64,000 nucleotides of DNA from Vallitalea guaymasensis (GTDB taxonomy: Bacteria > Bacillota > Clostridia > Lachnospirales > Vallitaleaceae), in NCBI RefSeq assembly GCF_018141425.1, contig NZ_CP058561.1, forward strand, positions 3,038,001-3,102,000, in the 5' to 3' direction. The notes beneath the pieces were generated by a model. The model searched no databases, was not told the origin of the DNA, and saw nothing but the letters and a program-made list of their open reading frames with translations. Shown piece after piece: positions 49,187-59,145 of the stretch. Position numbers and translations under genes: made by a program. Position 1 is the stretch's first letter. Each line of letters begins with the position of its first letter.

Positions 49187-50674
49187 ATGAAAGAAGTAAG
49201 GAGATATATACTAGAGCAGGTTGCATCAGGCAGTTTGGATAAAGAAAAAGCTGCCAAGATGCTTATGGAAATGTATGATTATGTATTATCTGAAGATAAC
49301 GTAAAAGAAGAAATCAGTATTAGTGAAACAGAGGATTTGGATAAAAGTAATCATTCAGACTTTGAAGATATAATAAAGGATTCACAGGAAAAAGAATATT
49401 ATCCAATGCTTCCATCACAAAAGATGATTCTTCTACATCAATTCATGAAAAGGGATACTGCCTATAATATCCCTCGTGTGCTTTTTCTTGAAGGAGATGT
49501 TGATGAAGAAAAGATCAATGATACATTTAAAACAATAGTAGAGAGGCATCATGCCCTAAGAACATCATTTCATCTTCATCACGGTGAATATATGCAGAAG
49601 ATCAATGGGGTTTCTGATTTCTCTATTGAATCCGTTGAAGGAGATGAAAAGAATATAGAAGATGATATACGGTCATTCGTAAGAAGTTTTCAACTTGATA
49701 AGGCACCCTTGTTCAGGGTAAGGCTGATTAAATATGATAGTAGAAAATATGTTCTTCTTATGGATATCCACCACATCATTTCTGATAGAAAATCAATAGT
49801 TGTCTTGATGAATGAGTTTCAGCAGCTATATCAAGGTATAGAGCCAGCGAAGACGGAAGTTCATTATGAGCATTATGTTGAATGGTACAACAATTTCTTG
49901 AAATCGGATATAGGACTATCAAAAGAAAAATACTGGTTGGAACAGTTTGATGATGGAAAGATGTCAACAGAATTGAAAACAGATTACTCAAAGGAAGGTA
50001 TAAGAAAATATACTGAGAAATCACTATATCATGAATTTCAGGATGATTATCGTGATAAGCTGTTACAGTTCTGTTCTAGCAATGGTGTCACATTAAATAT
50101 GCTAATGCTTTCTGTATATCATGTACTACTATGGAAATGGCTTGGAAAAGATGATTTGGTAACTGGCTTAAGCTGTCAGGGAAGAACCATAAAAGAAGCT
50201 TATAACATGATAGGTATGTTTGTTAATACTCTTGCCATAAGAAACTATCCTTCAGGAGAGAAGAAGTACTTCGATTTCTTGAATGAGACAAAAGAGATTC
50301 TACTGAATGCTTATTCTAATCAGGAGTATCCTTTTGACGTATTGACGGATAAGATAAGACAGAAGTCAAAGATTAAGGATAAATCATTGATAAATACATT
50401 GTTCATAATGCAGAATACAGATTATGGTGAGCTTGAATTAGGTGACATAAGAGTAAAACCATACCATGATTATATAGAGACTGATGGACGTTTTGATCTA
50501 CAGATAAATATATTCAATTCATCAGAGAAACATTTGAATATATGTTTTATATATAGTAAAGAATTGTTCAAGGAAGAGACCATAAAAACATTATTGAATG
50601 AATATATAAGCATCCTTAAACAAGTCGTTGATGAACCTGAAAAATTGCTGAACAATCTTGATATAAATCTATAA
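49187..50674 (+). CDS. Stand-alone condensation domain with N-terminal docking helix
   Basis: A 495-residue protein. The first ~60 residues (ILEQVASGSLDKEKAAKML) are helical and resemble trans-AT PKS/NRPS docking elements of the type seen at the end of the KS-DH-KR-T protein; an acidic linker follows. Residues ~70-495 are a C domain with HHIISDRKS (His195-His196, Asp200), where Arg replaces the usual Gly. Histidine and Asp remain, but the change next to the active site may alter or impair catalysis. It sits between two A-T-C proteins and a T-E protein that begins with half a C domain, the same pattern as at 22.7-24.2 kb. The ATG has AGAGGTG upstream. Confidence 0.85.
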   Translation: MKEVRRYILEQVASGSLDKEKAAKMLMEMYDYVLSEDNVKEEISISETEDLDKSNHSDFEDIIKDSQEKEYYPMLPSQKMILLHQFMKRDTAYNIPRVLFLEGDVDEEKINDTFKTIVERHHALRTSFHLHHGEYMQKINGVSDFSIESVEGDEKNIEDDIRSFVRSFQLDKAPLFRVRLIKYDSRKYVLLMDIHHIISDRKSIVVLMNEFQQLYQGIEPAKTEVHYEHYVEWYNNFLKSDIGLSKEKYWLEQFDDGKMSTELKTDYSKEGIRKYTEKSLYHEFQDDYRDKLLQFCSSNGVTLNMLMLSVYHVLLWKWLGKDDLVTGLSCQGRTIKEAYNMIGMFVNTLAIRNYPSGEKKYFDFLNETKEILLNAYSNQEYPFDVLTDKIRQKSKIKDKSLINTLFIMQNTDYGELELGDIRVKPYHDYIETDGRFDLQINIFNSSEKHLNICFIYSKELFKEETIKTLLNEYISILKQVVDEPEKLLNNLDINL

Positions 50675-50683
50675 AGGAGAAGT

Positions 50684-53600
50684 TTGAATAGTATGGATAG
50701 ATATATGAAAAATATAATAATATCCAGTAACAAATATGAGAAAGAGCATGATTACTGGCTGAGTATTTTATCTGGATGTGAAAAGAACAGTATAATACCA
50801 TATGACAATATTAGTGATAATAAAAATAGCAATATGAAAGAATATGAATATGTTTTTGACAAAGCTATATATGGGAAAATGAAAGCACTATGTAATAATT
50901 CTCAATATGCCATGTTCATTCTTCTTACCACTGGAACAGTTTATCTGACTCATATGTATATGGATCAAAATGAGGTTATGATAGGTTTTCCATTACTTGC
51001 TGACAGTGATAAACAGAGCAGAACCAATGCACTGTTGGCTCTAAGATATAACATGAATGATGATAAAACATTTAAACAGTTGCTTATAGAATGTAAGGAG
51101 AATATAAAATCAGCATATGAAAATCAAATATATCCACTATACCATGTTTTTCAGTCCTTACAGCTTCCTATGTATAAGGATGAACCATCATTCGGGATTG
51201 TAATTGAGATGGAAGGACTTCATGACATGGATGATACCTATACAGAAAGTTCAGATGTGATATTTAGGTTCAAAATGGAAAATGACAGCCTCAGTGTCAG
51301 GTTAATCTATAAAGAAGAATTATATAATATTGAAACTATACAAACCATTGCAGAAGACTTAAATAAGTATATGCAGTGTGTTATGGCAGATTATAATATT
51401 CTTATTGGTGATATTGATATTTTGTCAGAACCTACATTGCTTTCATGGAAAGAAAAAATGGAAGCTGTTAGATTAAATAGTATAAAAGATAGTGATGATG
51501 AAGTAGAAGAAGATGAAGATATTTATGTTGCTCCAAGGAATGCTAGAGAAGAAGAACTGGTAAAAGTATGGGAAGAGATTCTAGGTATTAAGGATATCAG
51601 TGTTAAAACCAGTTTTTTCAAATTAGGTGGAGATTCCATCAAAGCAATCAGAATGGTTGCAATGCTGTCTGGCTATAAATTTTCAGTAAAAGATTTGTAT
51701 ACCTATCCAACAATAGAGAAGTTGAGCAGTGTACTAAAAGAATCTGATGAAGTTATAAGTCAAGAAATGTTTACTGGAGAAGTTGCTTTATCTCCAATAC
51801 AAAAGAACTTCTTTGAAAATAAGGATATGAATTATTCTCATTATAACCAGTCATTATTCTTGTATAGTGAAAAAGGATTTGACATGGATATTGTAAAAGA
51901 AGTAATGGAAGGAATAATTACTCATCATGATATGTTGAGAGCCATGTATAGATTAGAAGACAATAAAGTGGTTCAAGAAGTATTATCTACGGATAAAGAG
52001 AATATAGAAAAAGCATTCTGCTTAGATAAATTTGATAATATTAAAGAAAAAGATATATTATCCTCAATAAATAACTTACAGGCTGGACTAGATATAGAAA
52101 ATGGTCCACTTATAAGAGGGGCATGTTTCCATAAATCAGATGGGGATCATCTTCTCTTGGTAATACATCATCTATTGATTGATGCATTTTCCTGGCGTAT
52201 CATTCTTGAAGATTTTGCACGTGGCTATAACCAACTTCTAAATGGAGAAAAACTGAGATTAAATAATAAAACCCATCCTTATAATAAGTGGGTTGATAGA
52301 TTAATGCAATATGTAAATGAAGAAGAAATAAAACAAAGCCAAGATTATTGGATGAAACTTGGAGACAAGCTAAAATCTGAAAAAGATGATCATGATAAAT
52401 GTATGACTAAATTAAAAGACAGAAAAGATTTTGCTGTAGTATTTTCACAAGAGGAGACAAAATTAATTCAGCAAAAATCTGGTGAGCTTTTTATAAATAT
52501 GGATTATGTAATATTAGGCTGTATTGGTCTTGCCCTTAAGAATAACATTGATTTTAAGAATTTTGTTGTTAATATTGAGGGTCACGGTAGAAGTGAAATA
52601 GATGACGACATAAATATTGCAAGAACTGTTGGTTGGTTCACCAGTGTTTATCCTATATATTTATCCATTGATGAAAATGATATCCTCAAATACATAGAAA
52701 AAGTCTCTGATAACATAGAATCAGTACCAAATCGTGGACTTGATTATGGAATTTTAAGATACTTGTCCAAAAATGATATATCAGAAAAGCTGGATTTTGA
52801 ATCGGATATCCGTTTTAATTATCTAGGAGAATTTGACCAGAATATAAACCATGACTTGTTTGCAATATCTGATATGGATTTTGGTAATACCATAGATGAA
52901 AATATGCTTTTAGATTACATATTTGATATAACTGGATTGATTATAGAGAATAAGCTGAGGATTAATTTCAACTATATCAAAGAGATAATTGACGAAGAAG
53001 CTCTTAACTGTATTACGGAGAATTTCAGAAAAAATATAGCCCTGTTCCTTGACTATAATAAAAATGAGGATGTGGCACAAAATGAAAAATCAAAAGTATA
53101 TATTGATGGGATAAAGCCATTTAATGATGTAATATACAAAGACTGTTTTTATAGTGCCTTATTCCCAGTACTTGAGTTTTATAATAAGAGTATTAAAGAA
53201 ATACTTTGCAATGATGTGTTCATCTATGATGGTTCAGATAACTATGAAAGTATAGATACAACATATCTGGTTAAGGATAAATTAATTCCTATGTTCAATA
53301 AATGTGGATTGAAGGCTAATAGAATCATTCGCAGCAATAATATCATAAGCAACATAAAAACTGCACTGAAAAAAGGCAGATTGGTTATTATACAGATAGA
53401 CTGTTATTACAGTTCAATACGTAAGGATACTTATGAAAAAGAACATTGGCCACACACAATACTAATATATGGATATGATGATGAATTAGAGTCTGCATAT
53501 GTTCTGGAACAGAGTGATAAGAATATACTGGACTTTACAGAAAGAACTATGAGCTACAATGACATTATCAATGTATATGATGGTGCCAAGAAGAATTTTA

Positions 53601-54118
53601 TTAGAGATAAACAATATCCATCATACATTGATTTTAGCCTCAAACCTTCACAGGAAGTATCAAGGAAAACAGATGAAGAATACGCTAAGATGTTGATGAA
53701 ACATATGCTAAACCACAAAGATGAAGTAATGGAGGGGCTTGATAGACTTCAGAATTTCATTAACAGATGTAAGGAATTGGTTAAAGACGAGCAGAAGTTT
53801 GCTGAAGCTGTAGATAGGCTGTATTTTAGTATCAATAACATATTAAAAGCACAACATGCCAGAAAATTTCAATTGGATACTGTCTTCAATGGACAGCTTA
53901 TGGATATGAGTGTCTTGAATGAAATAATACGAGGTTGGAGATTAGAGATGAATATGATAGGAAAGTATATTCTGACTAAGAGATTCAAACCAGAATCTTT
54001 ACAGAAGACAGGGGAAAAACTCCAAAATCTATATCTAATGGAAAAACAGTTTATTGAAGAGCTTATGAGCAAATGTGTTGATGGGATTGAGACTACTATG
54101 GAGATAGGAGGAGAATGA
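50684..54118 (+). CDS. NRPS: half-C, T, E, C-terminal papain-like (BtrH_N-like) domain
   Basis: An 1144-residue protein. Residues ~10-255 are the second half of a C domain. T follows with Ser318 (LGGDSIK). An epimerase-type domain (~365-800) has HHLLIDAFSW (His495-His496, Asp500) and the E-domain stretch RTVGWFTSVYP. Instead of a thioesterase, residues ~810-1000 form a papain-like domain with Cys821 (KDCFYSA), His924 (HWPHTILIYGYDDE) and Glu942, matching the separate protein at 21.7 kb in order and spacing; a helical tail completes it. There is no A domain, so T must be loaded in trans. The last domain may release or transfer the chain. The start is TTG 50684 (GGAG 4 nt away) or ATG 50693. 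Confidence 0.82.
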   Translation: MNSMDRYMKNIIISSNKYEKEHDYWLSILSGCEKNSIIPYDNISDNKNSNMKEYEYVFDKAIYGKMKALCNNSQYAMFILLTTGTVYLTHMYMDQNEVMIGFPLLADSDKQSRTNALLALRYNMNDDKTFKQLLIECKENIKSAYENQIYPLYHVFQSLQLPMYKDEPSFGIVIEMEGLHDMDDTYTESSDVIFRFKMENDSLSVRLIYKEELYNIETIQTIAEDLNKYMQCVMADYNILIGDIDILSEPTLLSWKEKMEAVRLNSIKDSDDEVEEDEDIYVAPRNAREEELVKVWEEILGIKDISVKTSFFKLGGDSIKAIRMVAMLSGYKFSVKDLYTYPTIEKLSSVLKESDEVISQEMFTGEVALSPIQKNFFENKDMNYSHYNQSLFLYSEKGFDMDIVKEVMEGIITHHDMLRAMYRLEDNKVVQEVLSTDKENIEKAFCLDKFDNIKEKDILSSINNLQAGLDIENGPLIRGACFHKSDGDHLLLVIHHLLIDAFSWRIILEDFARGYNQLLNGEKLRLNNKTHPYNKWVDRLMQYVNEEEIKQSQDYWMKLGDKLKSEKDDHDKCMTKLKDRKDFAVVFSQEETKLIQQKSGELFINMDYVILGCIGLALKNNIDFKNFVVNIEGHGRSEIDDDINIARTVGWFTSVYPIYLSIDENDILKYIEKVSDNIESVPNRGLDYGILRYLSKNDISEKLDFESDIRFNYLGEFDQNINHDLFAISDMDFGNTIDENMLLDYIFDITGLIIENKLRINFNYIKEIIDEEALNCITENFRKNIALFLDYNKNEDVAQNEKSKVYIDGIKPFNDVIYKDCFYSALFPVLEFYNKSIKEILCNDVFIYDGSDNYESIDTTYLVKDKLIPMFNKCGLKANRIIRSNNIISNIKTALKKGRLVIIQIDCYYSSIRKDTYEKEHWPHTILIYGYDDELESAYVLEQSDKNILDFTERTMSYNDIINVYDGAKKNFIRDKQYPSYIDFSLKPSQEVSRKTDEEYAKMLMKHMLNHKDEVMEGLDRLQNFINRCKELVKDEQKFAEAVDRLYFSINNILKAQHARKFQLDTVFNGQLMDMSVLNEIIRGWRLEMNMIGKYILTKRFKPESLQKTGEKLQNLYLMEKQFIEELMSKCVDGIETTMEIGGE

Positions 54119-54369
54119 TGGATAAGACTATTGATGAAAAATTCAAAAGCAAACTTATGGAAATTTTTCAACTAGAAGAAAATGCCATTGTGCTTGATGT
54201 ATCACTAAGCAAACTAGGTGTAAGTTCAATATATTATATAAAGATGGTTGTTGGTATGGAAGATATATTTAATATTGAATTTGATGATGAATGTTTGGAT
54301 TATGAAAAATTTGAAACACTATCAGAGATATTAGAGTATATTAAGAAAAAAATCAGCGAAAAGCAATAA
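54115..54369 (+). CDS. Discrete carrier protein (ACP/PCP)
   Basis: An 84-residue carrier protein with the phosphopantetheine serine in KLGVSSIYYIKM, where the usual GxDS reads GVSS. It starts inside the stop of the preceding NRPS gene (ATGA overlap), behind GGAGGAG, so the two are translationally coupled. It may accept the chain from the papain-like domain or deliver a unit to it. It ends the first long gene run; a new promoter follows. Confidence 0.82.
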   Translation: MMDKTIDEKFKSKLMEIFQLEENAIVLDVSLSKLGVSSIYYIKMVVGMEDIFNIEFDDECLDYEKFETLSEILEYIKKKISEKQ

Positions 54370-54406
54370 GATTATAGTTTACATAAATCTCATATACAAA
54401 AATAAA

Positions 54407-54435
54407 TTGAAAAAACATTTTGTTAATGATAAAAT
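54407..54435 (+). promoter_or_regulatory. Sigma-A type promoter inside the cluster
   Basis: TTGAAA, a 17-nt spacer and TAAAAT, in the only substantial gap (54370-54640) of the plus-strand cluster. It would drive the Asn/epimerase module and the genes after it, with a ~200-nt leader. The gap otherwise shows no gene and no clear terminator. Confidence 0.55.
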
Positions 54436-54640
54436 TAAAATGTTAAAAAATTAAAATAAATTAAAATATAAGATAATGAAATGTATATTGAGTCAATAAT
54501 TTATTTGATTATGGATATTTTGTATATGAGATAAGTAAGAATTACTATAAATTAATCTGATTAAAGTGATATGACTGAGTGAAATAATAATAAGAAAATC
54601 ATAATCTTGATGAATGGTATACAGAAATGAGGAATGCTGC

Positions 54641-57600
54641 ATGAAGGAAGGTAGCCTGTATGAGTTAACCTTGCCACAGAAAAGAATATGGCTGACACAA
54701 ATGCTTCATCCCGATTCAGTCATGTTCAATATAGGTGGATATGTTTTAATAAAAGGAAGTGTGGATGTCCATAGATTGAAGAAAGCTATTATTTCATTCA
54801 TGGATAATAATGTTATCTTTCATATCCGCATTACTGGAGATGGTGATAAATATTATCAGTATTATAATAGAATGAAAAATTATTCAGAAAATGAAATATC
54901 CTATGTGGACTTAAGTAAATCTTGTTCTACCCAAGAAGATTTGGATGTATGGGTGCAAAAACAAGGGGAAATCCCCTTTGTTCTAGAAGACAACCTTTTA
55001 TACAAATTCATAGTTTTCAAACTTAATGATAATGCATATGGATATTTTATAAAATTACATCATGTTATTGCAGACGGATGGACTTTCCAGCTATTGACGG
55101 ATTGCATAGGCAGAGAATATGAAAATCCAACTTCTGAAAATGTGAAAAACCAAGATATATGTTCTAATTATGAAAGATATATCAATGATGAAAAACGTTA
55201 TTTGACATCTGCACAGTACCATAAAAATAAATCATTCTGGATGGAAAAGATGAGTAATCTTTCCTTGAGCAGTGATAAATCATCATCAGAAACAACAGCC
55301 AGAAGAAAGACATTTACATTGGACAATTCTATAAGAGAAGAATTATATGGATACTGTAAATGTAATAAGATTTCAATGAATGCTGTATTATTGACTACCT
55401 ACTTGATATATCTAAGAAAGAGTACTCAGAAGAAGGATATAATTATTGGAGTTCCTTTTTGGGGAAGAAATTCTAAGAAGGACTTTAAATCTCTTGGGAT
55501 GTATGTGAGTTCTGTACCTTTCAGGTTTATTATAGACGATGATGAAACAATAAAAGAGATGGCAGTAAGGGTACGAAATGAATTGATGGCATGTTTTTTT
55601 AATCATAGATATCCATATAATATAATGGTAAAGGATCTAGGATTAACTGGTGCCCAAGGTGAAAAGATATACGATAATTGTTTTAACTATTATAACTTGA
55701 AACTATTAGAAAAAATAGATGGGTTAGAGGTATCTAGTAGAGAATTCTTTAATGGTGAACAGAATTATTCTCTACAGGTTATCATAAGAGATTGGAATGA
55801 GAGTTCAAGCCTTGGTATAGATATTGACTATAAAGTGACTGATTTCAAAGACGGTGATATTGAGTCAATGGGAAAACAGCTTATTAGTGTAATCAAGAAA
55901 GTAATAAATGATAATGAATTGAGCATACAGCAGGTTTCATTATTAACCGATGATGAATATGAAAAGCAGGTTAACCAATTCAATAATACAGAAACATATT
56001 CCATTGATAAAACAGTTATTGACTTATTCGAAAAACAGGTCAAAATCGCTGGTGATAAAGGCGCTCTTGAAGATGGAGATAAGTGTTTAACATATGAACA
56101 GTTGGACGAAAAAATAAATCAGCTTGCTGGTCGGTTAAGGGAAAAAGGAATAGGCAGAAACAGCAAAGTAGGAATAGTTACAGAGCATTCATTGGAGACC
56201 ATAATAGCTATAATGGGGATATTGAAGCTGGGAGGAATTTTCATTCCCATTGATAGTAATTATCCAGAGTCTAGGATAAAGTATATAATCGAAGATACTG
56301 CTATGGATTTGATTTTAACCAATTTGGATGATTTTGAATTACAAGAATCCTCAGCTGATGTAATGTATCTAGATTATGAAAGCATGTTTTGGAGTAAAGA
56401 TTATTCCAACATAGATAGTATGTGCAGTATAGATGATATAGCATATATATTATACACATCGGGAACTACAGGAAAACCCAAAGGTGTCATGGTAGAACAT
56501 AGGGGACTTGCTAATTACATAATATGGGCAGACAAAATGTATGTAGATGGTGCTGAAGGGTCATTTCCTTTGTTTACTTCTTTGTCCTTTGATCTAACCA
56601 TGACATCGGTTTTTACCCCATTAATAAGTGGAAATAAAATCGTCATTTATAGAGATGATGAAGATGAATATGTGTTACACAGAATTATGAATGAGAATAA
56701 GGTGCAGGTAATAAAGTTAACTCCTACACATATGTCTCTACTGACAGATAAGATTTATAAGAATTCTTCCATAAAAAGAATGATTGTAGGTGGTGAACAG
56801 CTCACTACGAATCTTGCCAAAAGGATAACATTGAATCTGGGAAGAGATGTTGAGATATATAATGAATATGGTCCAAGCGAAGCAACGGTTGGATGTATGA
56901 TATACAAATATGATATGAATAGCGACAAGGGGCACGTGGTTCCAATAGGAAGTCCAGCAGCCAATACTAGAATATATATCTTAGATAATGACTTGAATCC
57001 TGTTCCTATCAACAGTATAGGTGAATTATATATTTCAGGTAAGGGACTGGCAGCAGGATATATCAATAGAAGTGAGTTGACTGCCCAAAAGTTTGTTGAC
57101 AACCCATTGGAGAATGGAGAAAAGATGTATGCAACAGGAGATCACGCCAGATTCATTAGAGAAGACTGCATTGAATATGTTGGAAGAAAAGATATGCAGA
57201 TCAAGATTCATGGTCATCGTATTGAATTAGATGAAATAAAAAATGTTCTACTTGAAAACGATGCCGTCAAAGAGGCTATTGTCATTAGCAGAAAAGACAA
57301 TAATGGAATGGAAGGTTTATGCTGTTACTATGTAAAACGTTCATTTGTGACAGTAGAGGACTTGAGGCAGAATCTAGCAGTGAAGTTACCTAATTATATG
57401 ATTCCTAATTGGTTTATAGAAATAGATGAAATACCATTGACTACAAATGGAAAAATAAACGTGAACTCTCTTTTACAAGTACAGGTCACAAATGAAAGGG
57501 CAACAGATGGAATTGAAAGTCATAGTGAATCGGTTGACATATTACTTGATGTAATGAGGAATATCCTGAAAAGAGAGGAACTATCTCCTATAGACAATTT

Positions 57601-59116
57601 TTATGAGATAGGTGGAGATTCAGTCCAAGCCATAAGAATATCTTCAAAAATGCTTGAAGAAGGCTATAGATTGAAAGCCTCCGATATCTTATCCGGTTCA
57701 ACAATAAATGACGTTGCAAGGAACATGAAGGCAATAGGTAGTAGGGAGCTTAGCCAAGTAGATGGTGAAGTTCAGTTTACTCCCATATTATCACAGTTTT
57801 TTAATATGAACCATAAGGATAACAATTATTATAATCAAAGTATTGTTCTAAAGATGAACAAAAAGATAAGTCACCAACAGGTAGAAAAAGCTTTTAGTTA
57901 TCTAGTAAAATTTCATGATTCATTAAGATTGAATTATGATAAAAACTCTGGAAAGCTCATATATAATGATGCCCATGATAATCATGTATTTCAAGTCATT
58001 CAATATGATTTATCTGAGTATACTGAAGAACAACAGAAAGAAATGATTATTGATAAAGGAATAGAATTAAAATCAGGTTTTGAAATAGAGAAAGATTTGT
58101 TAATAAGAGCATGCTGTTTTCATATTTCTGAGCAGGATAATATATTATTAGTGACAGCACATCATATTGTTATAGATGGTATCTCATGGAGCATCTTACT
58201 TGAGGATTTTGAAAAATTACTGAAGCAGATTAGAGATGGAAACAGGATGGAATTATCCTATAAGTCTGCATCCTTTAAAGACTGGAGTACTTATCTCATA
58301 GGAAAAAGAACTGACAATGAACTAATAGATGATTATATTGAGAACACTGAAAAATATGAAAATCAGATAAAGTTGTATGATTGTAATATTACATATAAAA
58401 ACAGCATAAAAAGAGAATTGATTCTTCCAAAAGATAGGACAAGCCAGTTACTTAATCTTGTTAATGAAAACAATATGATAAGTGAATTGGACATGGTAAT
58501 GACAGCTGTAACGATGGCACTAAATAAAATCATCTCAAGTGATTGTTTGATCGCCGATATGGAATGGCACGGAAGAAATGAAAGTGATGAGATAGATGTA
58601 TCTAGGACAATAGGGTGGTTTACCGCTATTTCACCTATTGTTATTGAGAATTTAACCGAGAATATAGAATCTACAATGAAAAAAATTAAAGATGGAATAA
58701 AGAAAGCTAAGGAATACAGTAAGAATAATACATTTGTTTCATGGTACTGTCAGAATAGGATTAATAAAAAATCGGTATTAAAAATGAATTATCTAGGTAA
58801 TTACAGCTCTGTACTGGATAAGGAATTGTTCGGGTACGCAGATTACGAAACAGGTGTAGATATAAGCGAAGATAATTATATGGAAAACCCAATAGAGGTA
58901 AATGCCATAATTGTTGACTCTAAATTAAAAATCAGTCTTTGCTGTAGTTTAAACATCTTAAGTGAGATGCAGATAAATGAATTCTGTAATCACATTACCA
59001 CCTGCTTAGATGAATTGATACAGGTTGTAAAAGATAATAAGGATATCAATTTTTTGCTATCTGATTTTGATACTGTTGAATTAACAGAAGAAGATATGGA
59101 AAATCTTTTTTATTAA
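54641..59116 (+). CDS. NRPS initiation module: C-A(Asn)-T-E
   Basis: A 1491-residue NRPS. C ~8-430 has HHVIADGWT (His140-His141, Asp145); A ~455-960 has TSGTTGKPKG near 606 and an intact NGKIN; T has Ser994 (IGGDSVQA); E ~1020-1470 has HHIVIDGISW (His1174-His1175, Asp1179) and RTIGWFTAISP. The A residues read D-L-T-K-I-G-E-V-G-K, which I recognise as an Asn code. C-A(Asn)-T-E is the layout of ClbN of colibactin and of the zwittermicin and xenocoumacin starters, which build N-acyl-D-Asn. The acyl-AMP ligase and carrier downstream would supply the acyl chain. The start ATG 54641 has GAGG 8 nt upstream; ATG 54614 has no site. Confidence 0.9.
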   Translation: MKEGSLYELTLPQKRIWLTQMLHPDSVMFNIGGYVLIKGSVDVHRLKKAIISFMDNNVIFHIRITGDGDKYYQYYNRMKNYSENEISYVDLSKSCSTQEDLDVWVQKQGEIPFVLEDNLLYKFIVFKLNDNAYGYFIKLHHVIADGWTFQLLTDCIGREYENPTSENVKNQDICSNYERYINDEKRYLTSAQYHKNKSFWMEKMSNLSLSSDKSSSETTARRKTFTLDNSIREELYGYCKCNKISMNAVLLTTYLIYLRKSTQKKDIIIGVPFWGRNSKKDFKSLGMYVSSVPFRFIIDDDETIKEMAVRVRNELMACFFNHRYPYNIMVKDLGLTGAQGEKIYDNCFNYYNLKLLEKIDGLEVSSREFFNGEQNYSLQVIIRDWNESSSLGIDIDYKVTDFKDGDIESMGKQLISVIKKVINDNELSIQQVSLLTDDEYEKQVNQFNNTETYSIDKTVIDLFEKQVKIAGDKGALEDGDKCLTYEQLDEKINQLAGRLREKGIGRNSKVGIVTEHSLETIIAIMGILKLGGIFIPIDSNYPESRIKYIIEDTAMDLILTNLDDFELQESSADVMYLDYESMFWSKDYSNIDSMCSIDDIAYILYTSGTTGKPKGVMVEHRGLANYIIWADKMYVDGAEGSFPLFTSLSFDLTMTSVFTPLISGNKIVIYRDDEDEYVLHRIMNENKVQVIKLTPTHMSLLTDKIYKNSSIKRMIVGGEQLTTNLAKRITLNLGRDVEIYNEYGPSEATVGCMIYKYDMNSDKGHVVPIGSPAANTRIYILDNDLNPVPINSIGELYISGKGLAAGYINRSELTAQKFVDNPLENGEKMYATGDHARFIREDCIEYVGRKDMQIKIHGHRIELDEIKNVLLENDAVKEAIVISRKDNNGMEGLCCYYVKRSFVTVEDLRQNLAVKLPNYMIPNWFIEIDEIPLTTNGKINVNSLLQVQVTNERATDGIESHSESVDILLDVMRNILKREELSPIDNFYEIGGDSVQAIRISSKMLEEGYRLKASDILSGSTINDVARNMKAIGSRELSQVDGEVQFTPILSQFFNMNHKDNNYYNQSIVLKMNKKISHQQVEKAFSYLVKFHDSLRLNYDKNSGKLIYNDAHDNHVFQVIQYDLSEYTEEQQKEMIIDKGIELKSGFEIEKDLLIRACCFHISEQDNILLVTAHHIVIDGISWSILLEDFEKLLKQIRDGNRMELSYKSASFKDWSTYLIGKRTDNELIDDYIENTEKYENQIKLYDCNITYKNSIKRELILPKDRTSQLLNLVNENNMISELDMVMTAVTMALNKIISSDCLIADMEWHGRNESDEIDVSRTIGWFTAISPIVIENLTENIESTMKKIKDGIKKAKEYSKNNTFVSWYCQNRINKKSVLKMNYLGNYSSVLDKELFGYADYETGVDISEDNYMENPIEVNAIIVDSKLKISLCCSLNILSEMQINEFCNHITTCLDELIQVVKDNKDINFLLSDFDTVELTEEDMENLFY

Positions 59117-59145
59117 AAAATATGAATAGATGGAGAGAAGGTAAT

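Noticed and set aside
50684..54118. Second condensation domain instead of epimerase at residues 365-800
   Set aside because: The RTVGWFTSVYP stretch and the position directly after T with no following A fit an epimerase.
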